Source of the DNA: Anaerolineae bacterium
Lineage (GTDB): Bacteria; Chloroflexota; Anaerolineae; 4572-78; J111
DNA: 64,000 nucleotides
NCBI GenBank assembly: GCA_023382535.1
Contig: JAHDWA010000010.1
Location: 1-64,000, forward strand
Reading direction: 5' to 3'
Of the stretch, positions 9,908 to 18,063 are shown one piece after another (position 1 is the stretch's first letter; every line of letters starts with the position of its first letter). Under the pieces are notes generated by a model. The model saw only the letters and a program-made list of their open reading frames with translations. It was not told the origin of the DNA and did no database searches. The translations under genes and the position numbers were made by a program.

Positions 9908-11530
9908 TCAGCCTTGAATTTCGACGACCACGCCGGCTTCAGCCCAGTTGTACAACGTGGCGGCATTCTCCGAGCTAATTAAAATACAGCCGTAAGTGAC
10001 CCGGCGGCCGAGATCATCCGTCCACAATAACTGCGCCCCACCCCGGCTGGGAAAGCCATGGATGCCGTTCATAAAATCAGAGGTGGGCACCGGGCGATAG
10101 ATGCCCATAAAGTGGGGCATCCACAGGTTCCAGTTGGCGGCGTAAGCGTTCTGCTCATGGGATTGAATTTGAAAAACACCTGGCGCGGTCGGGCTGGAGG
10201 CGATACCGCTGCTGGCCGGCCATTCCCACTTGACCGCCCCCGCCTCGTAAACCCACATCTTCTGCTGGCTGAGGCTGATGACGATGCGCTTGTCCTCGAT
10301 CACCGGTAACGGCAGCAGTTCATCCGGCGAGGGCAGGACCAGCACCTGGCCCGGGGTGAGATTATTACCCAGGCCGGGGTTGGCCGCCTGAATCCAGGGG
10401 TAGGGTAGGCCGACCTCATAGGCGATGCTTGACAGAGTTTGACCGGCTTGAACCGTGTAAGTTCCGGGGTGATGGTAGACTCGCAGCCGGACCACCGTCT
10501 GCTGCGAGCGGATGGCCTCGGCCAGGCGAGTCGTGGCTTCGTCCACTTTTAGATAACGCTCTGGCCCGAGCGCGGCAGACTGTGCGGCCAAATAGGCTTG
10601 CACCTGGTCCGTTTTGACAGACCAACCCAGCCTGGACGGGTCATTGGGGTCCAGCCCCAGCATCAGCCAGCCGGCCCACTCCGCCGGGGGAATTGTCAGG
10701 GCGACGCTTTCGTTACGAATGGGATCATAGGTTTGGAGGGTGAGGAGGTGGCCCAGCAAGGCATTGGCTTGATCCACCGCAGCGCTAACATCACTAACAG
10801 CCGGTTGGATCGGCTGCGTTACCAGGGTCAAGCGCCGTTCAGCCAGCACTTGTATAGGCTGCCGGCCCAACGTCTTGACCGTGGCCGCTACATCGAGCAC
10901 GCGACCGGGGACGGCTGCCACAGCCTCGGCCCGACCCTCGCTGATCCGGATGGTCGCATTTTGGGCGGGCTGCTCAAGCTGCGGGGCAAGCTGGCGCAGG
11001 CTGGCTTCGGCCCGGACCGGGTCAAACTGCCAGAGCAGCGGAAGGTCAATTTGCCCGCGCGCCCATACATAGGCTCTCAACGTGTCAAGCGAGCGCCCCT
11101 GCTGGTAGGCGGCTTGAGCCATTGCCGTGGCGTCAAGAGTCAAACCCAACGCGGCTGGGCTGACCGGCCAGGTCGTGCTGCCCGCTTGCAGGCTGATGAT
11201 TTGGCCGGACCAATGCTGCTGCAGCAGCGCCGCCGCCTCCGCCCGTGATTTGCTGCTCAAGTCGAGGCCGGCGGCGCGCACGCCTGGTAGAATCCGGTCG
11301 CTCCGGTAAAAGAGCAAGGCGGCCAGGGCCGTCGTCGCGACGAGCGCGACCAGCAGCATAGAACTCAATATTAGCCCTGTCAGGACCAGGCGCGGCCCGC
11401 GAGCGGGTAAAGGAGCCAACGGCACCGGGACGGGCCAGCCGGCTACAGGCCGAGTGATCTCAACCTCCTGGCGAGACTGCGGCCTGGCCGGAATAACGAT
11501 GGTAGTGGAAGTGGTTCGTTTGAATGACAT
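9908..11530 (-). CDS. L,D-transpeptidase with putative peptidoglycan-binding repeats and LysM domain
   Basis: This 540-residue cell-wall enzyme forms or remodels peptide crosslinks. A cytoplasmic Pro-rich tail leads into one TM helix (about residues 48-75). Two VanW/PG-binding-4-like modules follow, then a LysM unit (YTVQAGQTLSSIAYEVGLPY, about 358-402) and a C-terminal YkuD domain. The catalytic signature is present as HGFPSRGG followed by YGCILI, with the nucleophilic Cys near residue 516. The ATG at 11530 gives the cytoplasmic tail. The presence of VanW-like plus YkuD modules on one membrane-anchored chain suggests action at the outer face of the membrane. Confidence 0.92.
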   Translation of the reverse strand: MSFKRTTSTTIVIPARPQSRQEVEITRPVAGWPVPVPLAPLPARGPRLVLTGLILSSMLLVALVATTALAALLFYRSDRILPGVRAAGLDLSSKSRAEAAALLQQHWSGQIISLQAGSTTWPVSPAALGLTLDATAMAQAAYQQGRSLDTLRAYVWARGQIDLPLLWQFDPVRAEASLRQLAPQLEQPAQNATIRISEGRAEAVAAVPGRVLDVAATVKTLGRQPIQVLAERRLTLVTQPIQPAVSDVSAAVDQANALLGHLLTLQTYDPIRNESVALTIPPAEWAGWLMLGLDPNDPSRLGWSVKTDQVQAYLAAQSAALGPERYLKVDEATTRLAEAIRSQQTVVRLRVYHHPGTYTVQAGQTLSSIAYEVGLPYPWIQAANPGLGNNLTPGQVLVLPSPDELLPLPVIEDKRIVISLSQQKMWVYEAGAVKWEWPASSGIASSPTAPGVFQIQSHEQNAYAANWNLWMPHFMGIYRPVPTSDFMNGIHGFPSRGGAQLLWTDDLGRRVTYGCILISSENAATLYNWAEAGVVVEIQG

Positions 11531-11678
11531 AGTTTGGATCTTTTGAAAAGTATACGGAATTACGGATCGAAATCAAGGTGTAGAAAGCTGCTCTCTTTTT
11601 ATTTCCAACCCGTATAGTACGCTGTGAGGGGGTGAGTCCTTCAGCCAGATCTCAGAACTGGCCGGCTCGTTAACTAAA

Positions 11679-11708
11679 AATAGGGTTGGCTCCTTGACCA
11701 ACCCTATT
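11679..11708 (-). terminator. Intrinsic terminator of the receiver gene
   Basis: AATAGGGTTGG (11679-11689) and CCAACCCTATT (11698-11708) form an 11-bp perfect stem with an 8-base loop. On the minus strand the stem is followed by TTT, giving a U-run. It lies 40 bp past the stop of the receiver gene at 11749. Confidence 0.85.
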
Positions 11709-11748
11709 TGCTGGCTGGGCCTGTTTTATAGCAGACCCTGGCCGGGGA

Positions 11749-12177
11749 TCAAGCGTATTCGGCGACAGCCAACTCAGGAAGTGGTGAGGAACGCGTCGGC
11801 TGGGGTAAGGTTTGCGCGTGAGGTTTTAACGTCATCTCGACGTGGGTTCTGAGTATCTTGGGCAGGACAGGTTTCACCAAGTAGTGCGAGACTCCGACTT
11901 TTGCTGCCAGTAACAAAGAGTCCTCGGACTCGATCGTGGTATGAATAATAATGGGCGTCTTAGACTGCTTGCGGATGCGGCGGCAGATTTCCCAGCCGTT
12001 GAGCTGGGGCATGACAACGTCGAGGATAACCAGATCAGGTTGGCGCTGGCGAAACTGCTCTAAGCCATTTTCGCTGTCAAGGGCCGTAAACACCCGGTAG
12101 CCGGCCGACTCCAGGGTTGATTTAACGATGGATAGGATAAAAGGATTAGAATCAATGACCAGTATTTTGTCTCTCAT
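11749..12177 (-). CDS. Stand-alone response-regulator receiver protein
   Basis: The 142-residue CheY-like domain has no output domain. The phospho-acceptor Asp sits in DLVILDVVMP (about residue 54), with the conserved Thr in IIIHTTIES and Lys in HYLVKPV. The acidic pocket is DS rather than the usual DD/ED (VIDSN), so metal binding may be weakened. The last 30 residues are a Pro/Ser-rich tail. No histidine kinase is adjacent; the gene is a single transcription unit with its own terminator. The chemosensory operon at 48-60 kb is the only phosphorelay in view, but a link is speculative. Confidence 0.88.
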   Translation of the reverse strand: MRDKILVIDSNPFILSIVKSTLESAGYRVFTALDSENGLEQFRQRQPDLVILDVVMPQLNGWEICRRIRKQSKTPIIIHTTIESEDSLLLAAKVGVSHYLVKPVLPKILRTHVEMTLKPHAQTLPQPTRSSPLPELAVAEYA

Positions 12178-12496
12178 GTTTCCGGCTCCTGATCTGTACT
12201 CTGTCTATTCCTAGCTGTAAAAGTTTTCCCATTATATCGTTTAATACCCCTTATCACTATACCTGATTGAGCGATTTTATAAACAGGTGTATACACCCAA
12301 CTGGGCTATAAAAACAGGGGAAAACAATAGCTCCTCTGGTTCTCTTGCTTGGCTGGGCCGCACCTGGCCGGGGTTGAAGATAGCGCCAACCTATGTGTGT
12401 TAAAAACCCTCAAAAGTAAGGCGGGTCTGTAAGACAAGTTGAACACTTATCCTACGCCACCACAGAATTGAGACACAGCCGGCCAACTTTGGGAGA

Positions 12497-12526
12497 TTGT
12501 CAAGAGGATAAAAGCTGTGATAGAAT
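12497..12526 (+). promoter_or_regulatory. Sigma-70-type promoter for the DUF2085 gene
   Basis: TTGTCA (12497-12502) and TAGAAT (12521-12526) are separated by 18 bp. A start near 12533 would give a leader of about 150 nt that includes the 12608-12655 hairpin region. Confidence 0.5.
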
Positions 12527-12607
12527 AAATTGCCCTGATCTAAGGTTGACAAATCCTATCGTATGGCCGGGTTACAGCAAGTAAGAACATCTAGATAATC
12601 TTAAGAA

Positions 12608-12655
12608 GGTTCCATCCGGGCAACTCGGCGGCCGACTTTGCCGAGGGATTGGAAC
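12608..12655 (+). promoter_or_regulatory. Structured 5' leader element of unknown type
   Basis: GGTTCCATCC (12608-12617) can pair with GGATTGGAAC (12646-12655) with one bulged base. Inside it, CTCGGC (12624-12629) pairs with GCCGAG (12640-12645). The element ends 27 bases before the ATG at 12683. It does not match any riboswitch consensus I know. Confidence 0.4.
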
Positions 12656-12682
12656 GGTGCGGGGGCAGCCCAGGGAAAAAGT

Positions 12683-13363
12683 ATGGGTATAAAAACGCTG
12701 GTCGTTAATACGTTAAGCCGGTGGCCCAACCACTGGTTGGCGACCCTCAACTCATTTTTCTTGATCTACGCGCTCCTGCCGGTGCTGGCCCCTGTCTTAC
12801 TGGTGACAGGACGCCAGCAAGTCGCTCAAGCCATCTATTGGTTTTACAGCCACCTGTGCCACCAATTGCCCTCTCATTCCTATTTCATCATGGGGGCACA
12901 GGTAGCAATTTGCCAGCGCTGTCTGGCTATGTACGGTATGATGGTGCTGTTCGGCCTGGTCTATGGCTTAATGCGCCGCCGGGTCTGGCCGTTACCTTTC
13001 CGCTGGTATCTACTGACTCTCGTCCCATTGGGGCTGGATGGCGGCCTGCAGTTTGTTAGCGAGCTGCTCCGGGTAGCGCCCTATCTTCTCTACTGGTTGT
13101 GGGGGATCGGCCTGCTGCTTATCGCCATCCTGATCATTACGCTGCAACGAGCCATCACCTGGCAGGGACTGCTTTTTCTGGCGGCCGGCCCCCTGGCCCT
13201 GGTTTACGTACAGGTCTTTGGTTTCTATGAAAGCGATTGGCTGCGCCGTACCCTGACGGGTGTTGTTTTCGCCCTGGGTTCGGTCTGGCTGGTTTATCCT
13301 CAACTAGAGGAAGGTTTTGCTGAACTTCCGCCCCCTCCAACTCTCCCCTTTGAGGGGAATTAG
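12683..13363 (+). CDS. DUF2085 family integral membrane protein
   Basis: With the ATG at 12683 the product is 226 residues, with five or so hydrophobic helices. A TTG at 12638 in the same frame would run through the leader hairpin and is less likely. The family hallmark is a Cys/His-rich stretch, YSHLCHQLPSHSYFIMG then ICQRCLAMY (about residues 50-80), which could bind a metal or haem; the function of DUF2085 is not established. The tail is Pro-rich (ELPPPPTLPFEG). It is the first of four plus-strand genes with short gaps. Confidence 0.85.
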   Translation: MGIKTLVVNTLSRWPNHWLATLNSFFLIYALLPVLAPVLLVTGRQQVAQAIYWFYSHLCHQLPSHSYFIMGAQVAICQRCLAMYGMMVLFGLVYGLMRRRVWPLPFRWYLLTLVPLGLDGGLQFVSELLRVAPYLLYWLWGIGLLLIAILIITLQRAITWQGLLFLAAGPLALVYVQVFGFYESDWLRRTLTGVVFALGSVWLVYPQLEEGFAELPPPPTLPFEGN

Positions 13364-13405
13364 GGGAGCCGATACCCACTTCAATTGTGCTATTTAGGGG
13401 GGTCC

Positions 13406-14461
13406 ATGTCCGATAGCAAATTCACTTTGAGAGAAATGCAGCCAGCGGACAGCCGCGCGGTTGCAGATTTAACGGCGGTATCAGACGGTCTGCTGACGAC
13501 GCATTTTCTGATAGATGCCTATCTCGCCATTAGCGAGGGGAGCGAGCATCGCACCGTAGGGGTTGTCGCCGAAGGTGAGGGGTATGACGGCCTGGTTGGG
13601 ATGGGTACGGTCAGATTTGGGAGGGGGCAGTTTAACGGGCAACTCCTGCCTTTCGCCGGCCTGGATAATTTAAAGGTGCGCGAGGAATTTCGGGGGCAGG
13701 GCCTTGGCCGGCAGCTCGCCGAGTGGCGGGTGAAGCGGGCCAGAGCTGAATTTGGCGGCGACGGGGTGATCATCACCGGCATGTTGAAGGATAACCACAG
13801 CTCACGCGCTGTGGCCAGGAAGTGGTGCCGGGAGTTCGTTGAGCCTTTTCACGTTGCTCTCGCGCCGGTACGCGCCCATCCCCCCACAGCGATGACCGGC
13901 ATTATAGTACGTGAAGCGGAGCCGGGGGAGTACGAGGAATTTGCCGCTCAACAGAACGCCTTTTATCAAGAGTACAATGGGTATGGTCCCGTTGACGGCC
14001 ATCAAATGGTCGAACGGGTGAGCAAGTCTCCCCTCAACCAGCCGGTTTATCATTTCTTCGTGGCAGTAGATGCGGCCAACAATCTGTTAGCGGGGGCGCG
14101 AGCCTGGGTCCGGGGCGCTTACAAAGTTGATGTTGTTACCAAACCGCCGCTGCCTTTACGGTTGGTGAACGGATTTCTTCATTTACTGCCCACCGATTAC
14201 GTGATTCGTGACATTAGCGTGCAAGGGTTGTGGCACCGGCCAGACCAACTCCCGGCGGCGCAGTACCTGTGGGAAATGATGCGCTGGCTGTGCCGGGAGA
14301 AGGGCACAACCCTGGCGATTGCTTTCGACCCGCGCGACCCGGCGCGAAAGGCCGTGCAGCTTAAGCCGTGGCACCAGCCCCGCCCTGAGATTGCGCTGGC
14401 CCTGCATGGCCCGGCCCCTATTGATCGCAGCCGTTTGCTCTATGTGCTGGGTCGGGTATGA
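13406..14461 (+). CDS. GNAT-family N-acetyltransferase
   Basis: The ATG at 13406 has a GGGGGG-type ribosome site just upstream and gives 351 residues (MSDSKFTLREMQPADS); a TTG at 13385 is in frame but poorer. The N-terminal half is a GNAT fold with the acetyl-CoA loop motif VREEFRGQGLGRQLAEWRVKRA (motif A, about residues 90-112). The C-terminal half looks like a second, diverged GNAT unit (LLAGARAWVRGAYKV, ISVQGLW). No substrate can be named. Confidence 0.88.
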   Translation: MSDSKFTLREMQPADSRAVADLTAVSDGLLTTHFLIDAYLAISEGSEHRTVGVVAEGEGYDGLVGMGTVRFGRGQFNGQLLPFAGLDNLKVREEFRGQGLGRQLAEWRVKRARAEFGGDGVIITGMLKDNHSSRAVARKWCREFVEPFHVALAPVRAHPPTAMTGIIVREAEPGEYEEFAAQQNAFYQEYNGYGPVDGHQMVERVSKSPLNQPVYHFFVAVDAANNLLAGARAWVRGAYKVDVVTKPPLPLRLVNGFLHLLPTDYVIRDISVQGLWHRPDQLPAAQYLWEMMRWLCREKGTTLAIAFDPRDPARKAVQLKPWHQPRPEIALALHGPAPIDRSRLLYVLGRV

Positions 14462-14509
14462 TAGAATGGTAAACTCGGAAGCAGAAGTTAAAAAAGCGGA
14501 GGTTTGTTG

Positions 14510-15079
14510 ATGAAATTATGGCAATTGACCCGGCTGAGCCTGGGAGGAATCGCGTTCGTTATTCTGGCCCTGCTGTTGCCGGGCACAGGATTAGCTCAGG
14601 AAACTGTTACGGTCCGGCTCGAGCCGGTGGGCGGGTCTGGCGTCAGCGGCACGGCTGTCCTGACCGCCGCCGGTGAAGGAACAAATGTAGAGCTTGAGGT
14701 GCAGGGTCTGGCGCCGGGCGCAAGCGCGCGTGCCACCATGCAGGCGAATACCTGCGCCATGCCAAGCGCCAGTTTCGCGGCTCTACCCGATCTACAGGCG
14801 GATGCGAGCGGCATGGCTGTAGCGACCGGTTCCGTTCTCTTCCGCGGAACAGACAGCGTTTCCCTGGCAACCATGGCCGATGGTGGGCACGTTCTCACCA
14901 TCCAGACCGGGCAGATGGTGGCATGTGGAGTCATTCCAGCGGCGGCCTCGGTCTCAGGCCCGACAACACTGCCAGGGAGCGGCGGCGCGATGCCCTGGCT
15001 CACAGCGGCCGCTGTCGTGGCCCTTGGGCTGTGTGTCTTATTGGTGGGCCTGTTTCTGCGTCAACCCGGCCAGAAGTAG
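14510..15079 (+). CDS. Secreted, C-terminally membrane-anchored protein of unknown function
   Basis: The ATG at 14510 follows a GCGGAGG ribosome site and gives 189 residues. A signal peptide (GGIAFVILALLLPGTGLA) precedes a beta-rich domain (about residues 30-140) with two Cys that could form a disulfide. Its VTVRLEPVGGSGVSGTAVL pattern recalls SOD-Cu/CHRD-like folds but lacks metal ligands. A C-terminal TM helix (WLTAAAVVALGLCVLLVGLF) is followed by a short basic tail. It sits between the acetyltransferase and the ORF-3-type gene, with gaps under 50 bp. Confidence 0.75.
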   Translation: MKLWQLTRLSLGGIAFVILALLLPGTGLAQETVTVRLEPVGGSGVSGTAVLTAAGEGTNVELEVQGLAPGASARATMQANTCAMPSASFAALPDLQADASGMAVATGSVLFRGTDSVSLATMADGGHVLTIQTGQMVACGVIPAAASVSGPTTLPGSGGAMPWLTAAAVVALGLCVLLVGLFLRQPGQK

Positions 15080-15124
15080 CTCACGCTTGAAGCGTAACCT
15101 ACCCGTTGATACAAGGAGGTAAAG

Positions 15125-15697
15125 ATGGCTCAAAAATCGGTTGAGACGGATATTTACCAGATCAAAGTAACCCTGCGCGACAGCAAACCGCCCATCTGGC
15201 GGCGTATCCAGGTACCGGGTGACATCAACCTCGGCAAGCTGCATCGTATCCTGCAAGTGGTGATGGGCTGGACCGACTCTCATCTCCATCAATTTATTGC
15301 CGGAGGTGTCTATTATGGCGAGCCGCATCCTGATTATCGAGATATGGGGCTGGAGATGCGTAACGAAAAGCGGGTTAAGCTGAACCAGCTTATCCCCGGT
15401 GAAAAGTTCAAATTCATCTATGAGTATGATTTTGGCGATAGCTGGCAGCATGAGCTGCTGGTCGAGAAGATTCTGCCACCGGAGCCGGGTGGGCGCTATC
15501 CTCGCTGCATTAAGGGCAAACGAGCCTGCCCGCCCGAGGACGTGGGCGGTGTCTGGGGGTACGATGACTTCCTGGCAGCCATCAGCGACCCCAATCACCC
15601 CGAACACGAAGATATGCTGCAGTGGGTTGGCGGTGAATTTGATCCCGAAGCTTTTGATCTCGATGAGGTGAATGAGGCGCTGCGTTACATCCGCTGA
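15125..15697 (+). CDS. Plasmid pRiA4b ORF-3 family protein
   Basis: The 190-residue protein has a GGAGG ribosome site just before the ATG at 15125. Family motifs include YQIKVTLRDSKPPIWRRIQV near the N-terminus, GWTDSHLHQF (about 53-62), YEYDFGDSWQHELLVE (about 98-113) and a C-terminal PPEDVGGVWGYDDFLAA. The family is known as pRiA4b ORF-3-like or IS1096 passenger (TnpR-like); its biochemical role is not established. No transposase or terminal repeats are nearby, so this looks like a chromosomal housekeeping copy. Confidence 0.9.
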   Translation: MAQKSVETDIYQIKVTLRDSKPPIWRRIQVPGDINLGKLHRILQVVMGWTDSHLHQFIAGGVYYGEPHPDYRDMGLEMRNEKRVKLNQLIPGEKFKFIYEYDFGDSWQHELLVEKILPPEPGGRYPRCIKGKRACPPEDVGGVWGYDDFLAAISDPNHPEHEDMLQWVGGEFDPEAFDLDEVNEALRYIR

Positions 15698-15721
15698 TTA
15701 ATCCCTGAGTTCCTTCAATTC

Positions 15722-16591
15722 CTACGACTTCCCCTTTTCAGCCCGCGACAGATAGAACTGCTCGCACTCTCCTTCGCGCCCGCGAATGACCCGCTTACCG
15801 GCGAGGGGGCCGCTCGTTTCGGTCACGACCGTACACTGCCCCTCCGGCCCATCCTTTTGATAGTAAATCACCACCCAATCGTGGGTTTTGCCCAGCTCGT
15901 GGGCCCGGGCCGTATTGGAAAAGAGCGCGGTCATCACCCAGCCGTCGCGTTCGGTGCGCAGCAGAGGCAGCCAGGCTTCATTGTTGGGATTGAAACGCCG
16001 CGGGGCCAGCTTCGGCAGTTCACCCGCCTCGGCCCGCCGCCGGTATTCGCCATCCACGTCGAGCAGCAGCGCTACGCCCGGTTCGGTTCCAGCCGCGCCG
16101 GTTGCCCCGGCGGAGTCGCCCAACAGCCCGGCCAAACTGTTACGCACAGCAGCCACCCGGCGAGGACCCAGGCCAAATACCTGCTCCAACCGGCCGGCCT
16201 GGACAGCCTGCTCAAACGCTTGCAGCGAAGAAACCCCCAGGTGGCGGACAATCCGCTGGGCCAGCTTTTCGCCAATTCCGGGAATTTGCTGCAACAGGTC
16301 GGCGGGGGATTGGCGCGCCTGCAAACCCTGCAAGTAGTCCGACCGGCCGGTTTCGATGAACTCGAAGATCGTCGTCGCCAGCCCCTGGCCAATCCCTTCG
16401 AGCCGCAAAAGCGCCGAAGCTCCTTCAGCGTGGGCCATTTCGGTCAGCGGCGTGGCGCTGGCCCGCACACTTTTAGCCCCGTGACGAAAAGCCTGGATGC
16501 GATAAGGATTGTCATCCTGCTGTTCCAGCAGATCGGCAATCTGTTCCAGTAAATGGGCAATATCGTCATTGCTTGGCGCTCGAATTGGCAT
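15722..16591 (-). CDS. Helix-hairpin-helix DNA-binding protein related to the N-terminus of family X DNA polymerases
   Basis: The first 150 or so residues match the PolX/pol-beta N-terminal 8-kDa region (DIAHLLEQIADLLEQQDDNP, YRIQAFRHGA) and HhH motifs (LLRLEGIGQGLATTIFEFIE; QIPGIGEKLAQRIVRHLG). The nucleotidyltransferase and PHP domains of bacterial PolX are absent. Residues 160-289 form a separate domain ending in ETSGPLAGKRVIRGREGEC with no assignment from me. It probably binds nicked or gapped DNA. The gene converges with the ORF-3 gene (24 bp gap) with no visible terminator. Confidence 0.8.
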   Translation of the reverse strand: MPIRAPSNDDIAHLLEQIADLLEQQDDNPYRIQAFRHGAKSVRASATPLTEMAHAEGASALLRLEGIGQGLATTIFEFIETGRSDYLQGLQARQSPADLLQQIPGIGEKLAQRIVRHLGVSSLQAFEQAVQAGRLEQVFGLGPRRVAAVRNSLAGLLGDSAGATGAAGTEPGVALLLDVDGEYRRRAEAGELPKLAPRRFNPNNEAWLPLLRTERDGWVMTALFSNTARAHELGKTHDWVVIYYQKDGPEGQCTVVTETSGPLAGKRVIRGREGECEQFYLSRAEKGKS

Positions 16592-16905
16592 CGGCGTTTC
16601 CTTTGTACCCGAGCAAACAGATCGTTGTGACTACCCCCGCTCTCAAGAGGCGGGGATGCGAGGGATTGCATACCCATGTTTTACACAAACAGAGCAAATT
16701 ATCAAATATGGGCAAGGGCATGGCCGAAGCCGTGCCGGCAGCAGGGAGTAAGCCTTATGAAGGAAAAAACGAATTGAGCGTAATTAATAACAGAATTTAT
16801 GTCGCTAAAATCGGGAACTTTTTCCCGTTATAGAACGTCTATCCAATGGCGCAGCCACCCCTGCGCCGGCTCATTAACAGCTAAACATAGTGGAGGAGGT
16901 TAATT
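16592..16905. other. Intergenic region with two strong hairpins
   Basis: No gene is supported here. CCCCGC (16635-16640) and GCGGGG (16650-16655) close a small hairpin, and GGCATGGC (16717-16724) with GCCGTGCC (16729-16736) form a CGAA-capped stem with one G-U pair. The pair of hairpins recalls the ends of IS200/IS605-type elements, but no tnpA or tnpB remnant is recognisable. Confidence 0.4.
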
Positions 16906-18054
16906 ATGCTCAAACACATGGGTATCCTGTTTGGGTTGGTTATGGCACTGGCGCTGACCAGCACAGCTTTGGCGCAAGATGGGCCAATTACGCCCCAGCA
17001 TACCGACCCCACCTGGCAAGCGGCCTATTGGAACAATACCAGCCTGTCCGGCCCGCCGGTGCTGCAGCGCACCGACACTACCTTGAATTTCGATTGGGGC
17101 GGCGGTTCTCCCGCATCCGGCGTCAATGCCGACCAGTTCTCGGCCCGCTGGCTGCGCTATATTGACGTGTCACCCGGTACTTATCAAGTGACCGTAACCG
17201 CAGACGATGGGATTCGGGTTTGGGTAGACGAGCAACTGCTCATTGACCAGTGGCGGGAGCAGGGGCCGACCACCTACACCGCGCAAAAGTACCTGGGTCC
17301 GGGGCATCACCTGGTACGGGTAGAATATTTTGAGAATTTTGGCGGCGCTGTGGTCAAGGTGTCTTACGCTTTGGCTTCCCAGCCTCCTCCACAACCGCCA
17401 CCACCGCAGCCGATTACCGGCTGGCGAGGGGAGTATTTCAACAATAAATCCCTTAGCGGCCCGCCAGCCGTGGTGCGCGATGAGCAGCGGATTGACTACA
17501 ACTGGGGTGGCGGTTCGCCTGCGCCGGGCTGGATTGACGCCGACGGTTTCTCAGTACGCTGGAGCCGCTCGGTTGATCTGTCTGCGGGGAATTATCGCTT
17601 CATCATGACCGTAGATGACGGGGCCAGGCTCTTTGTTAACGGCCACCTGCTTATTGACGCCTGGAAAGATCAATCGCCGCGGACTTACAGCGGCGACATT
17701 TACTTACCGGGCGGTCCGGTCACTGCCCAGATGGAATATTATGAGAACACCGGCGGTGCAGTCGCCCAGCTCACCTGGACCTCGGCCAGCAGCAGCCCAC
17801 CCCCGCCAGCCCCGCCGCCCTCAACCGAAGCCTGGGGCTACGTCACCGCCAACAGGCTGAATGTTCGCTCCGGCCCCAGTTTGTATTACCCGGTCATGGG
17901 CTGGATTTATCGCGGCGAGCAGGTGCGTTTGCTGGGGCGCACCTATGACAGCACATGGCTCCGGGTGCAGGCCGGCTACAATTTCCGAGGCTGGGTTTCT
18001 GGTTATTATATTCGAAGCAACGCACCCATCTTCAATCTTCCGGTAGTCCAATAG
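16906..18054 (+). CDS. Secreted protein with two PA14-like domains and an SH3b domain
   Basis: A strong GGAGGAGG ribosome site precedes the ATG at 16906. A cleaved signal peptide (MALALTSTALAQ) leads to two PA14-like repeats (about residues 30-160 and 170-295). They share the words YWNNTSLSGPP/YFNNKSLSGPP and WGGGSPA, and each is followed by a Pro-rich linker. A C-terminal SH3b domain (TANRLNVRSGPSLYYPVMGW) ends the chain. PA14 and SH3b domains bind glycans or peptidoglycan, so a surface or cell-wall role is inferred. The chain ends IFNLPVVQ, similar to the LLPVILK end of the Calx-beta protein at 32-34 kb. Confidence 0.9.
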   Translation: MLKHMGILFGLVMALALTSTALAQDGPITPQHTDPTWQAAYWNNTSLSGPPVLQRTDTTLNFDWGGGSPASGVNADQFSARWLRYIDVSPGTYQVTVTADDGIRVWVDEQLLIDQWREQGPTTYTAQKYLGPGHHLVRVEYFENFGGAVVKVSYALASQPPPQPPPPQPITGWRGEYFNNKSLSGPPAVVRDEQRIDYNWGGGSPAPGWIDADGFSVRWSRSVDLSAGNYRFIMTVDDGARLFVNGHLLIDAWKDQSPRTYSGDIYLPGGPVTAQMEYYENTGGAVAQLTWTSASSSPPPPAPPPSTEAWGYVTANRLNVRSGPSLYYPVMGWIYRGEQVRLLGRTYDSTWLRVQAGYNFRGWVSGYYIRSNAPIFNLPVVQ

Positions 18055-18063
18055 AAAACTCCC

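Larger units (their letters stand above)
12178..12682. other. Intergenic region with promoter and structured leader
   Basis: About 500 bp separate the divergent receiver and DUF2085 genes. I find no coding region in it. It holds a plausible plus-strand promoter (12497-12526) and a compact hairpin region (12608-12655). The rest shows no recognisable element; no tRNA-like T-loop or CRISPR spacing is visible. Confidence 0.6.

Noticed and set aside
12608..12655. Known riboswitch in the DUF2085 leader
   Set aside because: Cobalamin, SAM, c-di-GMP, c-di-AMP, fluoride, guanidine and ZTP consensus words are not present.
15125..15697. Mobile element at the pRiA4b ORF-3-type gene
   Set aside because: The family name recalls IS1096 and a plasmid, but no transposase or terminal inverted repeats flank the gene.
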